64,000 nucleotides of DNA from Methylotenera_A sp040079935. Lineage in GTDB: Bacteria > Pseudomonadota > Gammaproteobacteria > Burkholderiales > Methylophilaceae. Below are positions 44,416 through 54,103 of this stretch, piece after piece. The position numbers were made by a program, and so were the translations under genes. Positions within the stretch are counted from its first letter, which is position 1; every line of letters begins with the position of its first letter. The notes beneath the pieces are model-generated. The model was given only the letters and a program-made list of their open reading frames with translations, was not told the origin of the DNA and did no database searches. The stretch is taken from NCBI GenBank assembly GCA_040079935.1, contig JBEBJI010000005.1, positions 1-64,000 of the forward strand. The letters are read 5' to 3'.

Positions 44416-46054
44416 TGCCTTTTTTGGCTAAAGCGGCAGCATGTATGGATTTATTGACATACCATTGCTGTGCAATCGAAAGCACATTATTCACCAGCCA
44501 ATACAATACCAAGCCCGCGGGGAAGAAGAAGAAAAATATACTGAACACCACAGGCATAATTTTCATCACTTTTGCCTGAATCGGGTCTGTCGGCGCTGGG
44601 TTCAAATAAGTTTGAATAATCATGGTCGCGCCCATTAAAAGCGGCAACACATAATATGGATCGATCGCAGACAAATCTTGAATCCAGCCAAAAAATGGCG
44701 CGTGGCGTAATTCAACTGAGCCCAAAATCATCCAATAAAGCGCGATGAAAACAGGAACCTGCACCAATATTGGCAAGCAGCCGCTCATCGGATTGATTTT
44801 TTCGGTACGATACATTTCCATCATGGCTTGCTGCATTTTTTGCTTATCGTCGCCAAACTTTTCTTTCATACTTTGCAAGCGCGGTGCCAACTCACGCATT
44901 TGTGCCATCGATTTATAGCTTTTTGCAGAAAGCGGATAAAACGCCGCTTTGATTAAAACGGTGAGTAGAATAATTGCCACACCCCAGTTGTGTACCAAAT
45001 CATTTAATTTAGTAAGCACCCAAAACAGTGGCTTTGCAACAACTGTTAACCAACCATAATCAACCGCATATTCTAAACCTGGCGCAGCTGCTGCTAAATC
45101 TTTTTCTGTCTGTGGCCCAGCAAATAATTGTGCATTTATGTCTGCCCTAGAACCAGCACCAATACTCGCTCCTGGCGTTATCACACCAACTGCAAAGATA
45201 TTTTCTGATAATTGTTTGGTGTAAAACTCACGATTGACTCCCGCTTTAGGGATCCATGCACTGGCAAAATAATGCTCAATTAAACCAATCCATCCATCTT
45301 TACTTGTTTTAGAAAGCGCCTCGTCGGCCATATCAGCAAATGCAATTTTTTTAAATTTATCCGCATCTGTAAAGTACGCGCCTCCAGTAAACGTGGGCAT
45401 CATGGCCGAGCCTTGCTTAGATTCACTATCATGCACGATTTGATAATAAGCGGTTGGCGTAATAGTAGCCGCACTGCTGTTGTTGATTTGGTAGCTCACA
45501 TCTATGACATAACTGCCACGATGGAAAGTGTAAACTTTATCCACACTAATACCATTACCCTGCCAAGATAAGCGTACTTCTTGGCTTGATGCACCATCAG
45601 CCATGGTGTAACTTGCGGCAGCACTGGTAAATTGTGATTTATGATTAGGTAAATCACTACCCATTAAGCCAGTTTGTGCAATATACAGCATCGGTTTTTG
45701 TGCTTCGTCCATCAACACAAAATTGCCATCTTTTTCTTCTGCCGCGCTGTGTTTATTGAGTTCTAAACGGCGCAAATCGCCACCGAAAGTATCAATTTCC
45801 GCCTGAAATAAATCAGTAGAAACTTTAATACGCTGACCTTTTTCCAGCTTAAATTGGCCATCAATAACTGCATTTTCTGCTGTTGCTGTATTTACAGCAT
45901 TGCCAGCAACCGCATCGTTATTAGCTTCTGGCGATGCCTGTTGTCTACCTTGTTGCGTAATCTGCGCGGGTTGATCCTTCTTCTGCCAAGCGTCCCACAG
46001 CATCATGATAGAAAATGAAAAAACAACAAATAATATTAAACGGCGTGTGTCCAT
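44405..46054 (-). CDS. yidC: Membrane protein insertase YidC
   Basis: Inserts and folds inner-membrane proteins, alone or with Sec. The protein has 549 residues: an N-terminal membrane helix (5-22), a large periplasmic beta domain (about 50-340), then the conserved five-helix core from VDYGWLTVVAKPLFWVL to the end, with the amphipathic KSYKSMAQMRELAPRLQSMKEKFG. The C-terminus is short and basic (KKGNAK). It follows yidD-rnpA-rpmH, the standard order. Confidence 0.97.
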   Translation of the reverse strand: MDTRRLILFVVFSFSIMMLWDAWQKKDQPAQITQQGRQQASPEANNDAVAGNAVNTATAENAVIDGQFKLEKGQRIKVSTDLFQAEIDTFGGDLRRLELNKHSAAEEKDGNFVLMDEAQKPMLYIAQTGLMGSDLPNHKSQFTSAAASYTMADGASSQEVRLSWQGNGISVDKVYTFHRGSYVIDVSYQINNSSAATITPTAYYQIVHDSESKQGSAMMPTFTGGAYFTDADKFKKIAFADMADEALSKTSKDGWIGLIEHYFASAWIPKAGVNREFYTKQLSENIFAVGVITPGASIGAGSRADINAQLFAGPQTEKDLAAAAPGLEYAVDYGWLTVVAKPLFWVLTKLNDLVHNWGVAIILLTVLIKAAFYPLSAKSYKSMAQMRELAPRLQSMKEKFGDDKQKMQQAMMEMYRTEKINPMSGCLPILVQVPVFIALYWMILGSVELRHAPFFGWIQDLSAIDPYYVLPLLMGATMIIQTYLNPAPTDPIQAKVMKIMPVVFSIFFFFFPAGLVLYWLVNNVLSIAQQWYVNKSIHAAALAKKGNAK

Positions 46055-46092
46055 AAACTCTTTATCATCAATAAGTTATAAATTTTATTACT

Positions 46093-46305
46093 TTATTTTG
46101 GCACTGGATCATGACCACCAACATGCCATGGATGGCAACGTGATAATCGTTTAATGGTTAGCAAAAAGCCTTTTAGCGCGCCATATGTTTGCATGCTCTC
46201 AATGGCATATTGTGAACATGTAGGCGTAAATCGACAATGCTGACCAAAAAACGGGCTTAGCGCTAATTGATACAGCTTTATCAAAGCAATCAAAAATTTT
46301 GTCAT
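46093..46305 (-). CDS. yidD: Membrane protein insertion efficiency factor YidD
   Basis: A 70-residue protein that assists membrane insertion with YidC. It has an N-terminal amphipathic helix (FLIALIKLYQLALSP) and the signature CRFTPTCSQYAIESMQTYGALKG, then CHPWHVGGHDPVP. It lies between rnpA and yidC. Confidence 0.95.
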   Translation of the reverse strand: MTKFLIALIKLYQLALSPFFGQHCRFTPTCSQYAIESMQTYGALKGFLLTIKRLSRCHPWHVGGHDPVPK

Positions 46306-46319
46306 TTCAAAACAAGCTA

Positions 46320-46688
46320 CTAGCTATCCTTAATTGGCACTATTTTAGCTGAAAGTTTTAACAATAAACTTTCAAACTCTTGTTTTATCAATATAAAATC
46401 TGGCTTTTCAAATGGTTTTTGCACTTGAATCACTAAATCTATCACTGGCAAATTATGTTGATTTAACCTGAAAAGCTCTCGCAACACACGCCGCATATAA
46501 TTACGTTGCACCGCTAATTTTGCGGTTTTTTTACTCACAATTAAACCCAAACGCGCAATATTCGCTTCATTTAATCGATAACGCATGACTAAATGAGGGC
46601 TTGCAATACGTTTGCGCAAATTAAAAACGGATGAAAAATCATCCGTTTTTACTATCTTGGCTTGTCTAGTTAATCTAAACGATACCAA
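46320..46688 (-). CDS. rnpA: Ribonuclease P protein component
   Basis: Basic protein subunit of RNase P, which trims tRNA 5' ends. The protein has 122 residues, with RLTRQAKIVKTDDFSSVF at the start, the RNR-type motif QRNYMRRVLRELFR near 60-73 and LGLIVSKKTAKLAV. The start is TTG at 46686-46688, with AAAGAAA upstream; no in-frame ATG fits. Confidence 0.92.
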   Translation of the reverse strand: MVSFRLTRQAKIVKTDDFSSVFNLRKRIASPHLVMRYRLNEANIARLGLIVSKKTAKLAVQRNYMRRVLRELFRLNQHNLPVIDLVIQVQKPFEKPDFILIKQEFESLLLKLSAKIVPIKDS

Positions 46689-46744
46689 TTTATTTTCTTT
46701 AAAATATGTATGAGCGTCTATTTATAGCACTCATATATATTAAT

Positions 46745-46879
46745 TTAAAGACCTAAGCGTGCGCGACCTTTAGCGCGACGTGCCGCAATCACTGCACGAC
46801 CACCTTTGGTTTTCATGCGCACTAGAAAGCCGTGTGTGCGTGCACGACGTGTTTTAGAAGGTTGATAGGTACGTTTCAT
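46745..46879 (-). CDS. rpmH: 50S ribosomal protein L34
   Basis: A 44-residue, very basic ribosomal protein. It starts MKRTYQPSKTRRARTHGFL and ends GRARLGL, the invariant family sequence; the ATG is at 46877-46879 with GGAGACAAT upstream. First gene of rpmH-rnpA-yidD-yidC-mnmE, divergent from dnaA. Confidence 0.97.
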   Translation of the reverse strand: MKRTYQPSKTRRARTHGFLVRMKTKGGRAVIAARRAKGRARLGL

Positions 46880-46989
46880 TATTGTCTCCAACTAGCAAAT
46901 GCTACAAAGCCCGCCATTAGACCCGATAACACCCTAGTTTGTCAATGAATATTTGGTTATATATATTGATGAAAAAATAGTGAATCGCC

Positions 46990-46998
46990 TGTGGATAA
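46990..46998 (-). promoter_or_regulatory. DnaA box upstream of dnaA
   Basis: TGTGGATAA, the complement of the perfect box TTATCCACA. It lies in the 250-base rpmH-dnaA gap, 132 bases before the dnaA ATG, and is a likely site for autoregulation. The rest of the gap holds AT-rich promoter sequence and no gene. Confidence 0.75.
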
Positions 46999-47129
46999 GT
47001 CTGATTAAACCAGCTAGAATAGTCGGGAAATTTAATAGTAAACTTAGCTGGTTTATTTATGCACTGCCCGTAATTAAACAAAATAAAATCAATAACTTAA
47101 TAACTACTGTAATAGATTTTAGGCAACCG

Positions 47130-48557
47130 ATGGAAAAATTTTGGCCTACCTGCCTTAGTCGCTTTGAACAAGAGCTATCTGCGCAACAATTTAATACTTG
47201 GATTAAACCCCTACAAGCCGAGTTGACCGACAACGCGCTACGCATACTCGCGCCCAATAAATTTGTACAGCTGTGGGTAAAAGAACGTTTTTTAAGTAAA
47301 ATTGAGACTATTGCAGCTGAATTACTGCCACAAAATACATTAATTGAATTGACCATTTGTGAAAAAATAAACGTAAAAAAAACAGTCAATGGCCGCTCAA
47401 ACATAAATTCTTCACTTGCCAAAAATAATAGCAACCCTATCACCAATTTAGTCACTACAAAAGCCGCATTACCCCATAATACAAACGAACGTAGCACTAG
47501 TAGCCGTAGTCCTAGTGATCGCAGTTTAAATGAGCGCGGCTCTGGCTTAAACCCCAATTTTAACTTTAACAATTATGTCACAGGCCGCGCCAATCAACTC
47601 GCTCGTGCTGCTGCTATACAAGTGGCAGATAACCCAGGACAAGCCTACAACCCGCTATTTATCTATGGTGGCGTGGGGTTGGGCAAAACACATTTATTAC
47701 AAGCCATCGGCAATCAATTAAAACAACAAAATCCAGATGCCAAAATTCGTTATTTACATGCTGAGCGTTATGTATCAGATGTAGTAAAGGCCTACGAAAA
47801 CAAAGCCTTTGATGAATTTAAACGTCAATATCATTCACTCGATTTATTGCTGATTGATGATATTCAATTTTTTGCTAAAAAAACGCGTACCCAAGAAGAG
47901 TTTTTTTACGCATTTAACACGCTCATCGAAGAAAAAAAACAAATCGTCATTACTTGTGATACTTATCCAAAAGAAATTATCGACGTGGACGAACGTTTAC
48001 GTACGCGCTTTAGTTGGGGTTTAACGGTGGCGGTAGAGCCACCAGAGCTAGAAATGCGCGTCGCTATTTTGCTTAAAAAAGCCGAAGAATCTAAAATCAA
48101 CCTAAGCGAAGATGTTGCATTTTTTGTGGCCAAGCAAATCCGCTCTAGCGTGCGCGAGCTGGAAGGCGCATTAAACCGTATTATTGCCATGGCAAACTTT
48201 ACTGGCCATGCCATTGATTTGCACTTAGCTAAAGATGCGTTACGTGATTTAATTGCGGTGCGTGGCCGTCAAATTACCATCGAAAATATTCAAAAAACTG
48301 TGGCAGATTATTACAAAATTAAAGTCGGCGAAATGCACAGCAAAAAGCGCTCACGTAATTTCGCCCGCCCGCGCCAAGTGGCGATGAGTTTAGCGCGCGA
48401 ACTCACCAATCATAGCTTCCCAGAAATTGGTGAAGCTTTTGGTAGTCGCCACCACACAACCGTGATGCACGCGTGTGAAGAAATTGAACAGTTGCGTTTG
48501 AATGATCAAGCCATTGCTCGTGATATAGGATTTTTAACGCAAGTAATTAGGGATTAA
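47130..48557 (+). CDS. dnaA: Chromosomal replication initiator DnaA
   Basis: An AAA+ ATPase that opens the origin. The protein has 475 residues from the ATG at 47130 (MEKFWPTCLSRFEQEL); the longer open frame upstream lacks family similarity. Domain I is at 1-80 and a low-complexity Asn/Ser/Arg linker at about 85-145. Domain III has Walker A GGVGLGKTHLLQA and Walker B LLIDDIQF. Domain IV has the DNA-binding signature SRHHTTVMHACEEI near 440. dnaN and gyrB follow on the same strand. Confidence 0.97.
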   Translation: MEKFWPTCLSRFEQELSAQQFNTWIKPLQAELTDNALRILAPNKFVQLWVKERFLSKIETIAAELLPQNTLIELTICEKINVKKTVNGRSNINSSLAKNNSNPITNLVTTKAALPHNTNERSTSSRSPSDRSLNERGSGLNPNFNFNNYVTGRANQLARAAAIQVADNPGQAYNPLFIYGGVGLGKTHLLQAIGNQLKQQNPDAKIRYLHAERYVSDVVKAYENKAFDEFKRQYHSLDLLLIDDIQFFAKKTRTQEEFFYAFNTLIEEKKQIVITCDTYPKEIIDVDERLRTRFSWGLTVAVEPPELEMRVAILLKKAEESKINLSEDVAFFVAKQIRSSVRELEGALNRIIAMANFTGHAIDLHLAKDALRDLIAVRGRQITIENIQKTVADYYKIKVGEMHSKKRSRNFARPRQVAMSLARELTNHSFPEIGEAFGSRHHTTVMHACEEIEQLRLNDQAIARDIGFLTQVIRD

Positions 48558-48840
48558 AATGTATAGGGTTAGGATAAATGACTTGTGATTAAAGCAATAT
48601 TAAGTTGTGGATTAATTAAGATTAAAACCTGTTTTTTATAAAGTTAACTTTTTATACACAATTCACCCGCAACATTAAAGGCAAAACTTAACAACTTAAA
48701 TTAAACTTTAACTTAATGATTTCACTAAATTTATTAGTGTTATCCACAGAAAAACCGTACATTATTATTACTATTATTTTTAAATATATATTAAATACTT
48801 AATTAATTACTTGGAAACTCAAACTTGAAAGACAAGCATC
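48558..48840. other. oriC: Probable chromosomal origin (oriC)
   Basis: The dnaA-dnaN gap carries TTATACACA at 48652-48660 and TTATCCACA at 48740-48748 (perfect DnaA boxes), plus TGTGGATTA at 48606-48614 (one mismatch). A stretch at 48761-48778 reads TAA-TAG-TAA-TAA-TAA on the minus strand, the pattern of DnaA-trio repeats, and AT-rich sequence follows to 48815. Genes run away from this interval on both sides, and parS sites lie nearby. Confidence 0.8.
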
Positions 48841-49941
48841 ATGCAAATTAAAATCAACCGCGAAATTTTATTAAAACCACTTACTAATGTAAGTAGTATT
48901 GTTGAGCGTCGTCATACTTTACCGATACTTTCTAATTTACTAGTTGAGGCAAAAAATAATTCGATTCAACTCACCGCTACCGATTTAGAAATGCAAATTT
49001 CTTTGAATATAGAAAGCAAATTTACAGGCGAATTATCTATCACTATTTCAGCAAAAAAATTATTAGATATATGTCGTTCTTTGCCAGAAGGTGTAGATAT
49101 AGACATGGTGAGCAACGATAGTCGCATTACTGTTAAAACAGGCAAAAGTCGCTTTAATTTACAAACTTTACCTGCCGCCGATTACCCTGTGATGACTAAA
49201 GCAGCGGGCGCAGGCACAGAAATTAATATTAGCCAAATAGCGCTAAAAAAATTATTAAAACAAGTCGAGTTTGCGATGGCGCAACAAGATATTCGTTATT
49301 ATTTAAATGGTTTGTTGCTAGAAGTGAATGAAAATAAACTCAATATTGTGGGCACCGATGGTCATCGCTTAAGTTTTACCTCAACCACGCTAAATAAAAA
49401 TTATGAAAAATCAGAAGTGATTATTCCGCGTAAAACAGTGGTTGAGTTGATTAAATTGCTTGATGACAGCGAAGATGAAGTGTTGATAGAAATTAACGCC
49501 GGCCAAGTAAATTTTAGTTTTAGTAATATTCGCTTAATATCAAAAGTGATTGATGGTAAATTCCCAGATTACAATCGCGTTATTCCCGTAGGACACCAAA
49601 ACACCTTTAACGTTAATCGCATGAGCGTGCTTACCGCAATGCAACGCGCATCAATACTCTCAAATGAAAAGTACCGCGGCATCCGCATGGTGTTGAGTAA
49701 CAATAATCTTAAGCTAATAAGCACCAATACTGAGCAAGAAGAAGCAGAAGAAGAACTAGAAATTGATTATGCTAAAGATAGTTTAGATATTGGCTTTAAC
49801 GTGACTTATTTAATCGATGTGCTTAATAATGTAAACGATGAAACCATTAATTTTTCATTTGCTGATGCCAATAGCAGCTGTTTAGTTACAGTACCAAACG
49901 ACGAAAATTACAAATATGTGGTTATGCCGATGCGCATATAA
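48841..49941 (+). CDS. dnaN: DNA polymerase III beta subunit (sliding clamp)
   Basis: A ring-forming clamp that holds polymerase III on DNA. The protein has 366 residues in three repeated domains; it begins MQIKINREILLKPL and ends YKYVVMPMRI, the family's hydrophobic C-terminal tail. Starts directly after the oriC gap and precedes gyrB by 46 bases. Confidence 0.97.
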   Translation: MQIKINREILLKPLTNVSSIVERRHTLPILSNLLVEAKNNSIQLTATDLEMQISLNIESKFTGELSITISAKKLLDICRSLPEGVDIDMVSNDSRITVKTGKSRFNLQTLPAADYPVMTKAAGAGTEINISQIALKKLLKQVEFAMAQQDIRYYLNGLLLEVNENKLNIVGTDGHRLSFTSTTLNKNYEKSEVIIPRKTVVELIKLLDDSEDEVLIEINAGQVNFSFSNIRLISKVIDGKFPDYNRVIPVGHQNTFNVNRMSVLTAMQRASILSNEKYRGIRMVLSNNNLKLISTNTEQEEAEEELEIDYAKDSLDIGFNVTYLIDVLNNVNDETINFSFADANSSCLVTVPNDENYKYVVMPMRI

Positions 49942-49987
49942 ATATAAACTAAAAAATACTACATACTTAAACTTTAAAGAAATGATT

Positions 49988-52402
49988 ATGGCAAAAGCTC
50001 CAGCACAACCCGAATATAACTCAGACAGTATTAAAATCTTAGAAGGCCTAGACGCGGTGCGTAAACGTCCAGGCATGTACATTGGTGACACCTCCGATGG
50101 CTCAGGCTTGCACCATATGGTGTTTGAGGTGCTCGATAACGCCATTGACGAGGCCTTGGCGGGGCATTGCGACGATATTAAGGTCATCATCCATCCCGAT
50201 AACTCCATAAGCGTCTCAGACAACGGGCGTGGCATCCCTACCGATGTTAAAGATGACGACAAGCACGACCCAAAACGCTCTGCGGCCGAGATTGTGATGA
50301 CGGAACTACATGCTGGTGGTAAGTTCGATCAAAACTCTTACAAGGTTTCTGGTGGCTTGCATGGCGTGGGCGTTTCGGTGGTCAATGCGCTTTCAGATTG
50401 GTTGCGCCTTAAAATTTACCGCAAGGGTGAAGTGCATCAAATGGAATTTCATCGTGGCGTGCCAGTTGCGCCTTTGGTTCAAACAGGTAAAACGGATAAA
50501 AAAGGCACAGAAGTACACTTTTTGGCTTCGGTTGAGACTTTTGTTTTAGTGGAATATCACTTTGAAATTTTAGCTAAACGTATTCGCGAGCTGTCATTTT
50601 TAAACTACGGCGTCAAAATTGAGTTAATAGACCAGCGCACAGGAAAATCTGAAAATTTTGCTCACGCAGGCGGCATTAAAGGCTTTGTGGAGTATATCAA
50701 CCGTACTAAAACCGTGCTACATCCCAAAACTTTTTACGCTAAGGGCGAAAAAGATGGCATGACGATTGAGGTCGCTATGCAATGGAACGACAGCTACAGC
50801 GAAACCGTGCAATGTTTTACTAATAACATTCCGCAACGCGATGGTGGCACGCATTTAACCGGCCTGCGCACAGCTATGACGCGCACGTTGAATCAATATA
50901 TTGAGCAAAGTGATTTAGCGAAAAAAGCTAAAGTAGAAACCACGGGCGACGATATGCGTGAAGGTATTTGCTGTGTGCTTTCAGTAAAAGTGCCAGACCC
51001 AAAATTTTCATCGCAAACCAAAGATAAATTGGTCTCATCTGAGGTGCAACCAGTGGTTTCGGAAGTGGTTTCACAAAAATTAGCCGACTTTTTGGCGGAA
51101 AATCCAGCCGATGCAAAAATTATCTGCGGCAAAATTGTCGATGCCGCACGTGCGCGCGAAGCTGCGCGTAAAGCGCGCGAAATCACCCGCCGCAAAGGAG
51201 TGATGGATACGCTTGGCTTGCCTGGTAAATTGGCGGATTGCCAAGAAAAAGACCCAGCACTTTGTGAGCTATATTTGGTGGAAGGTGATTCTGCAGGCGG
51301 TTCGGCTAAACAAGGGCGCGACCGTAAAAACCAAGCCATTTTGCCGCTTAAAGGTAAAATTTTAAACGTCGAAAAAGCACGTTTTGATAAATTATTAGGC
51401 AGTCAGGAAATCGCGACATTGATTACCGCGCTTGGCACCAGCATTGGAAAAGATGACTTTAGCGTAGAGAAACTGCGCTATCACCGCATTATTATCATGA
51501 CCGATGCCGATGTGGATGGCGCGCATATTCGCACGCTTTTACTCACCTTCTTCTATCGCCAAATGACCGAGCTGGTTGAGCGCGGCCACATTTATATTGC
51601 CCAACCACCCCTCTACAAGGTTAAGCAGGGTAAAGATGAGCGCTATTTAAAAGATCAGCAAGAGTTGGATATTTACCTGCTCAATTCTGCATTAAAAGGC
51701 GCAGAGCTGGACACCAAAACCAATGCAGGCGTGCTGACTGGCGAGCCATTGACTGAAATCGCCAAACAAATGGTGCTAACAGAAGCGGTGATTCGCCGAA
51801 TTGCCGCGCTGTATGACGAAAGCGTGCTACGCGCCATTCAAGATGTAGGCGCGATTGATTTAAGCAACGAGGCTAACGCCAATAAAGTGGCCGAGCAATT
51901 GCGTCCTATTTTAGGCGCGGTGGGCAGCGAGGTGCTGGTGGCGTTTGACGCTGAGACCAATACCTATCGCTTAGAAGTGAATAAATACGTGCATGGTAAT
52001 TTGCAATGTTGCGTGATAGATGCAGAATTTTTAAGCAGTGGTGATTACCGCCAACTTTTAAAAGTATCTACCATGCTGCACGGCTTAATTGGTGCGGGTG
52101 CGATGGTTAAACGTAACGAAAAAGAGCAAACGGTAAACACCTTTAAACAAGCGCTAGATTGGTTGTTGGCAGAGGCGAAAAACACGCTGAATATTCAACG
52201 CTACAAAGGCTTGGGCGAGATGAACCCATCACAATTGTGGGAAACGACGATGGACCCGAAAGTGCGTCGTTTATTAAGAGTGCAGATTGATGACGCGATT
52301 GCTGCCGATGAAATCTTTACTACGTTGATGGGCGATAACGTCGAGCCAAGACGCGCGTTTATTGAAAGCAATGCGTTGGGCGCAAGTAACTTGGATATTT
52401 AA
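49988..52402 (+). CDS. gyrB: DNA gyrase subunit B
   Basis: ATPase subunit of gyrase, which introduces negative supercoils. The protein has 804 residues from the ATG at 49988 (MAKAPAQPEY); an ATG two codons earlier at 49982 sits closer to AAAGA and is equally possible. The GHKL ATPase domain shows LDNAIDEALAG, NGRGIPTD and GGLHGVGVSVVNALS. The Toprim domain shows YLVEGDSAGGSAKQGRDR and DADVDGAHIRTLLLT. The insert typical of Gram-negative gyrB is present before the C-terminal QRYKGLGEMNPSQLWETTMDP. Confidence 0.97.
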   Translation: MAKAPAQPEYNSDSIKILEGLDAVRKRPGMYIGDTSDGSGLHHMVFEVLDNAIDEALAGHCDDIKVIIHPDNSISVSDNGRGIPTDVKDDDKHDPKRSAAEIVMTELHAGGKFDQNSYKVSGGLHGVGVSVVNALSDWLRLKIYRKGEVHQMEFHRGVPVAPLVQTGKTDKKGTEVHFLASVETFVLVEYHFEILAKRIRELSFLNYGVKIELIDQRTGKSENFAHAGGIKGFVEYINRTKTVLHPKTFYAKGEKDGMTIEVAMQWNDSYSETVQCFTNNIPQRDGGTHLTGLRTAMTRTLNQYIEQSDLAKKAKVETTGDDMREGICCVLSVKVPDPKFSSQTKDKLVSSEVQPVVSEVVSQKLADFLAENPADAKIICGKIVDAARAREAARKAREITRRKGVMDTLGLPGKLADCQEKDPALCELYLVEGDSAGGSAKQGRDRKNQAILPLKGKILNVEKARFDKLLGSQEIATLITALGTSIGKDDFSVEKLRYHRIIIMTDADVDGAHIRTLLLTFFYRQMTELVERGHIYIAQPPLYKVKQGKDERYLKDQQELDIYLLNSALKGAELDTKTNAGVLTGEPLTEIAKQMVLTEAVIRRIAALYDESVLRAIQDVGAIDLSNEANANKVAEQLRPILGAVGSEVLVAFDAETNTYRLEVNKYVHGNLQCCVIDAEFLSSGDYRQLLKVSTMLHGLIGAGAMVKRNEKEQTVNTFKQALDWLLAEAKNTLNIQRYKGLGEMNPSQLWETTMDPKVRRLLRVQIDDAIAADEIFTTLMGDNVEPRRAFIESNALGASNLDI

Positions 52403-52409
52403 ATGGTAC

Positions 52410-52844
52410 ATGTTGAGTAAAATGGCAGTCGTTGAATCCACTGACGAGGAGTTAAGGATGCTTTATCAAGTAACAGTATCCGACCTTGCTTATTTTAAAA
52501 CGCAACAATGGTCAGTGACAAACTATGCGTTTGCGCTCATTGCAGGCATTATTGGCGTAAGCCAGTTTATAAAGCCACTTGGCGTTTGTGACCGCATTGT
52601 GCTTGTTGTTCTTGCAATAATCGTAATAATCAGTTCTGTTGTAATGCTTTTCAAACTACAGCGTTCAATTAAAGTTCGCCAATCGCGTCTTGCGGCAGCA
52701 CGTGGTAGTTTTAGTGAGTCATTTCAGCAAGTGTGGGCTGCAGAAACTAAAGGCCAAGAGTATCTGCATTCCATTTATTTTTTGTACGGTGCTCTAGTCA
52801 TCGGTGCGTCACTTGCGGTTTGGCTGATTGGATTTCGGCTGTGA
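52410..52844 (+). CDS. Three-helix membrane protein of unknown function
   Basis: A 144-residue protein from the ATG at 52410; an ATG at 52422 is also possible. An amphipathic N-terminal helix (ELRMLYQVTVSDLAYFKTQQW) is followed by three hydrophobic segments (NYAFALIAGIIGVSQFI, IVLVVLAIIVIISSVVML, YFLYGALVIGASLAVWLI), with a basic cytoplasmic helix between the second and third. No family with known function was recognised. It follows gyrB by 7 bases but has no clear ribosome site of its own. Confidence 0.65.
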   Translation: MLSKMAVVESTDEELRMLYQVTVSDLAYFKTQQWSVTNYAFALIAGIIGVSQFIKPLGVCDRIVLVVLAIIVIISSVVMLFKLQRSIKVRQSRLAAARGSFSESFQQVWAAETKGQEYLHSIYFLYGALVIGASLAVWLIGFRL

Positions 52845-52915
52845 CATTCCACAAACATCATTGTCTACAGCGAGGTTTGCAAAAAGACTAGCACAAAACT
52901 CAAAAGGAGAAGCTG

Positions 52916-54103
52916 ATGAGCAGAGTACGTGTTTTGGTGGGAACACACAAAGGTGCATTTACTTTGAGCGCGGATGGTAAGCGCGAAAAATGGGAGGTCA
53001 GTGGTCCATTTTTTGCCGGTTGGGATATCTACCATCTGAAAGGCTCTCCGGTAGACCCGAACCGTATTTATGCATCGCAGACTAGCGCTTGGTTCGGGCA
53101 AATCATTCAGCGCTCTAACGATGGCGGCAAAACATGGGAACAGCCTGGCACGGCGCCAGGTGAGCCTACTGTCTCCCCCGAAGGTTTTCCCATAGGCGAA
53201 AGCAATAAGTTTGCCTATGACACCTCTGATAAAACTGGCAAACCGCTCACTACTCACCAATGGTACGATGGCACGCAAAAGCCGTGGGAGTTTAAACGCG
53301 TCTGGCATCTCGAACCGTCACTGACTGACCCAGATAGCGTTTATGCAGGGGTGGAGGATGCTGCTTTGTTTCAGACCACCAATGGCGGCAAGTCTTGGCA
53401 TGAACTTGCGGGATTACGTGGACATGGTACCGGCCCACAATGGCAGCCAGGTGCAGGCGGCATGGGTTTGCATACCATCATTCTCGACCCGACCAATCCA
53501 CAGCGGATGTTTGTAGCGATTTCGGCCGCAGGCGCGTTTCGCAGTGACGATGCTGGCGAGACATGGCAGCCAATCAATCGTGGATTGAAATCCCAATATC
53601 TGCCCGATCCAAATACCGAAGTTGGCTTCTGTGTGCACCGCATTGCACAGCACCGCGCCCGCCCGCAAGTACTGTTTATGCAATTGCACTGGGATGTCAT
53701 GCGCAGTGATGATGCCGGCGATTCGTGGTATGAGGTCAGCGGCAATCTGCCCTCGGATTTTGGGTTCCCAATCGAAGTGCATCCGCATGAGCCAGATACT
53801 GTTTATGTGGTGCCGATCAAGAGTGATTCAGAACACTATCCGCCTGAAGGTAAGTTACGCGTGTATCGCAGTAAGACTGGTGGCAACGAGTGGGAAGCCT
53901 TGACTAAAGGCCTGCCGCAGAAGGATTGCTATGTGAATGTGCTACGCGACGCGATGGCAGTGGATTTACTCGACCCAGGCGGCATTTATTTTGGCACAAC
54001 AGGTGGACAGGTATACGCTTCAACCGATGGTGGAGACAGCTGGTCTGCAATTGTTCGAGACCTGCCAGCAGTACTTTCGGTTGAGGTACAAACGCTGCCA
54101 TGA
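52916..54103 (+). CDS. BNR/Asp-box beta-propeller protein
   Basis: A 395-residue protein with six Asp-box-like repeats (DGGKTWEQP, NGGKSWHEL, DAGETWQPI, DAGDSWYEV, TGGNEWEAL, DGGDSWSAI), the pattern of sialidase/BNR beta-propellers. It has no signal peptide, so it is probably cytoplasmic, and the sialidase catalytic arginine set is not evident; a true sialidase is unlikely. AAGGAGAA precedes the ATG. The downstream MoaD-like gene overlaps its stop by 4 bases, so the two products are probably functional partners. Confidence 0.82.
   Translation: MSRVRVLVGTHKGAFTLSADGKREKWEVSGPFFAGWDIYHLKGSPVDPNRIYASQTSAWFGQIIQRSNDGGKTWEQPGTAPGEPTVSPEGFPIGESNKFAYDTSDKTGKPLTTHQWYDGTQKPWEFKRVWHLEPSLTDPDSVYAGVEDAALFQTTNGGKSWHELAGLRGHGTGPQWQPGAGGMGLHTIILDPTNPQRMFVAISAAGAFRSDDAGETWQPINRGLKSQYLPDPNTEVGFCVHRIAQHRARPQVLFMQLHWDVMRSDDAGDSWYEVSGNLPSDFGFPIEVHPHEPDTVYVVPIKSDSEHYPPEGKLRVYRSKTGGNEWEALTKGLPQKDCYVNVLRDAMAVDLLDPGGIYFGTTGGQVYASTDGGDSWSAIVRDLPAVLSVEVQTLP

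Noticed and set aside
46953..47129. N-terminal extension of DnaA
   Set aside because: The residues before MEKFWP are not similar to DnaA domain I, and the stretch contains a DnaA box; it is the promoter region.
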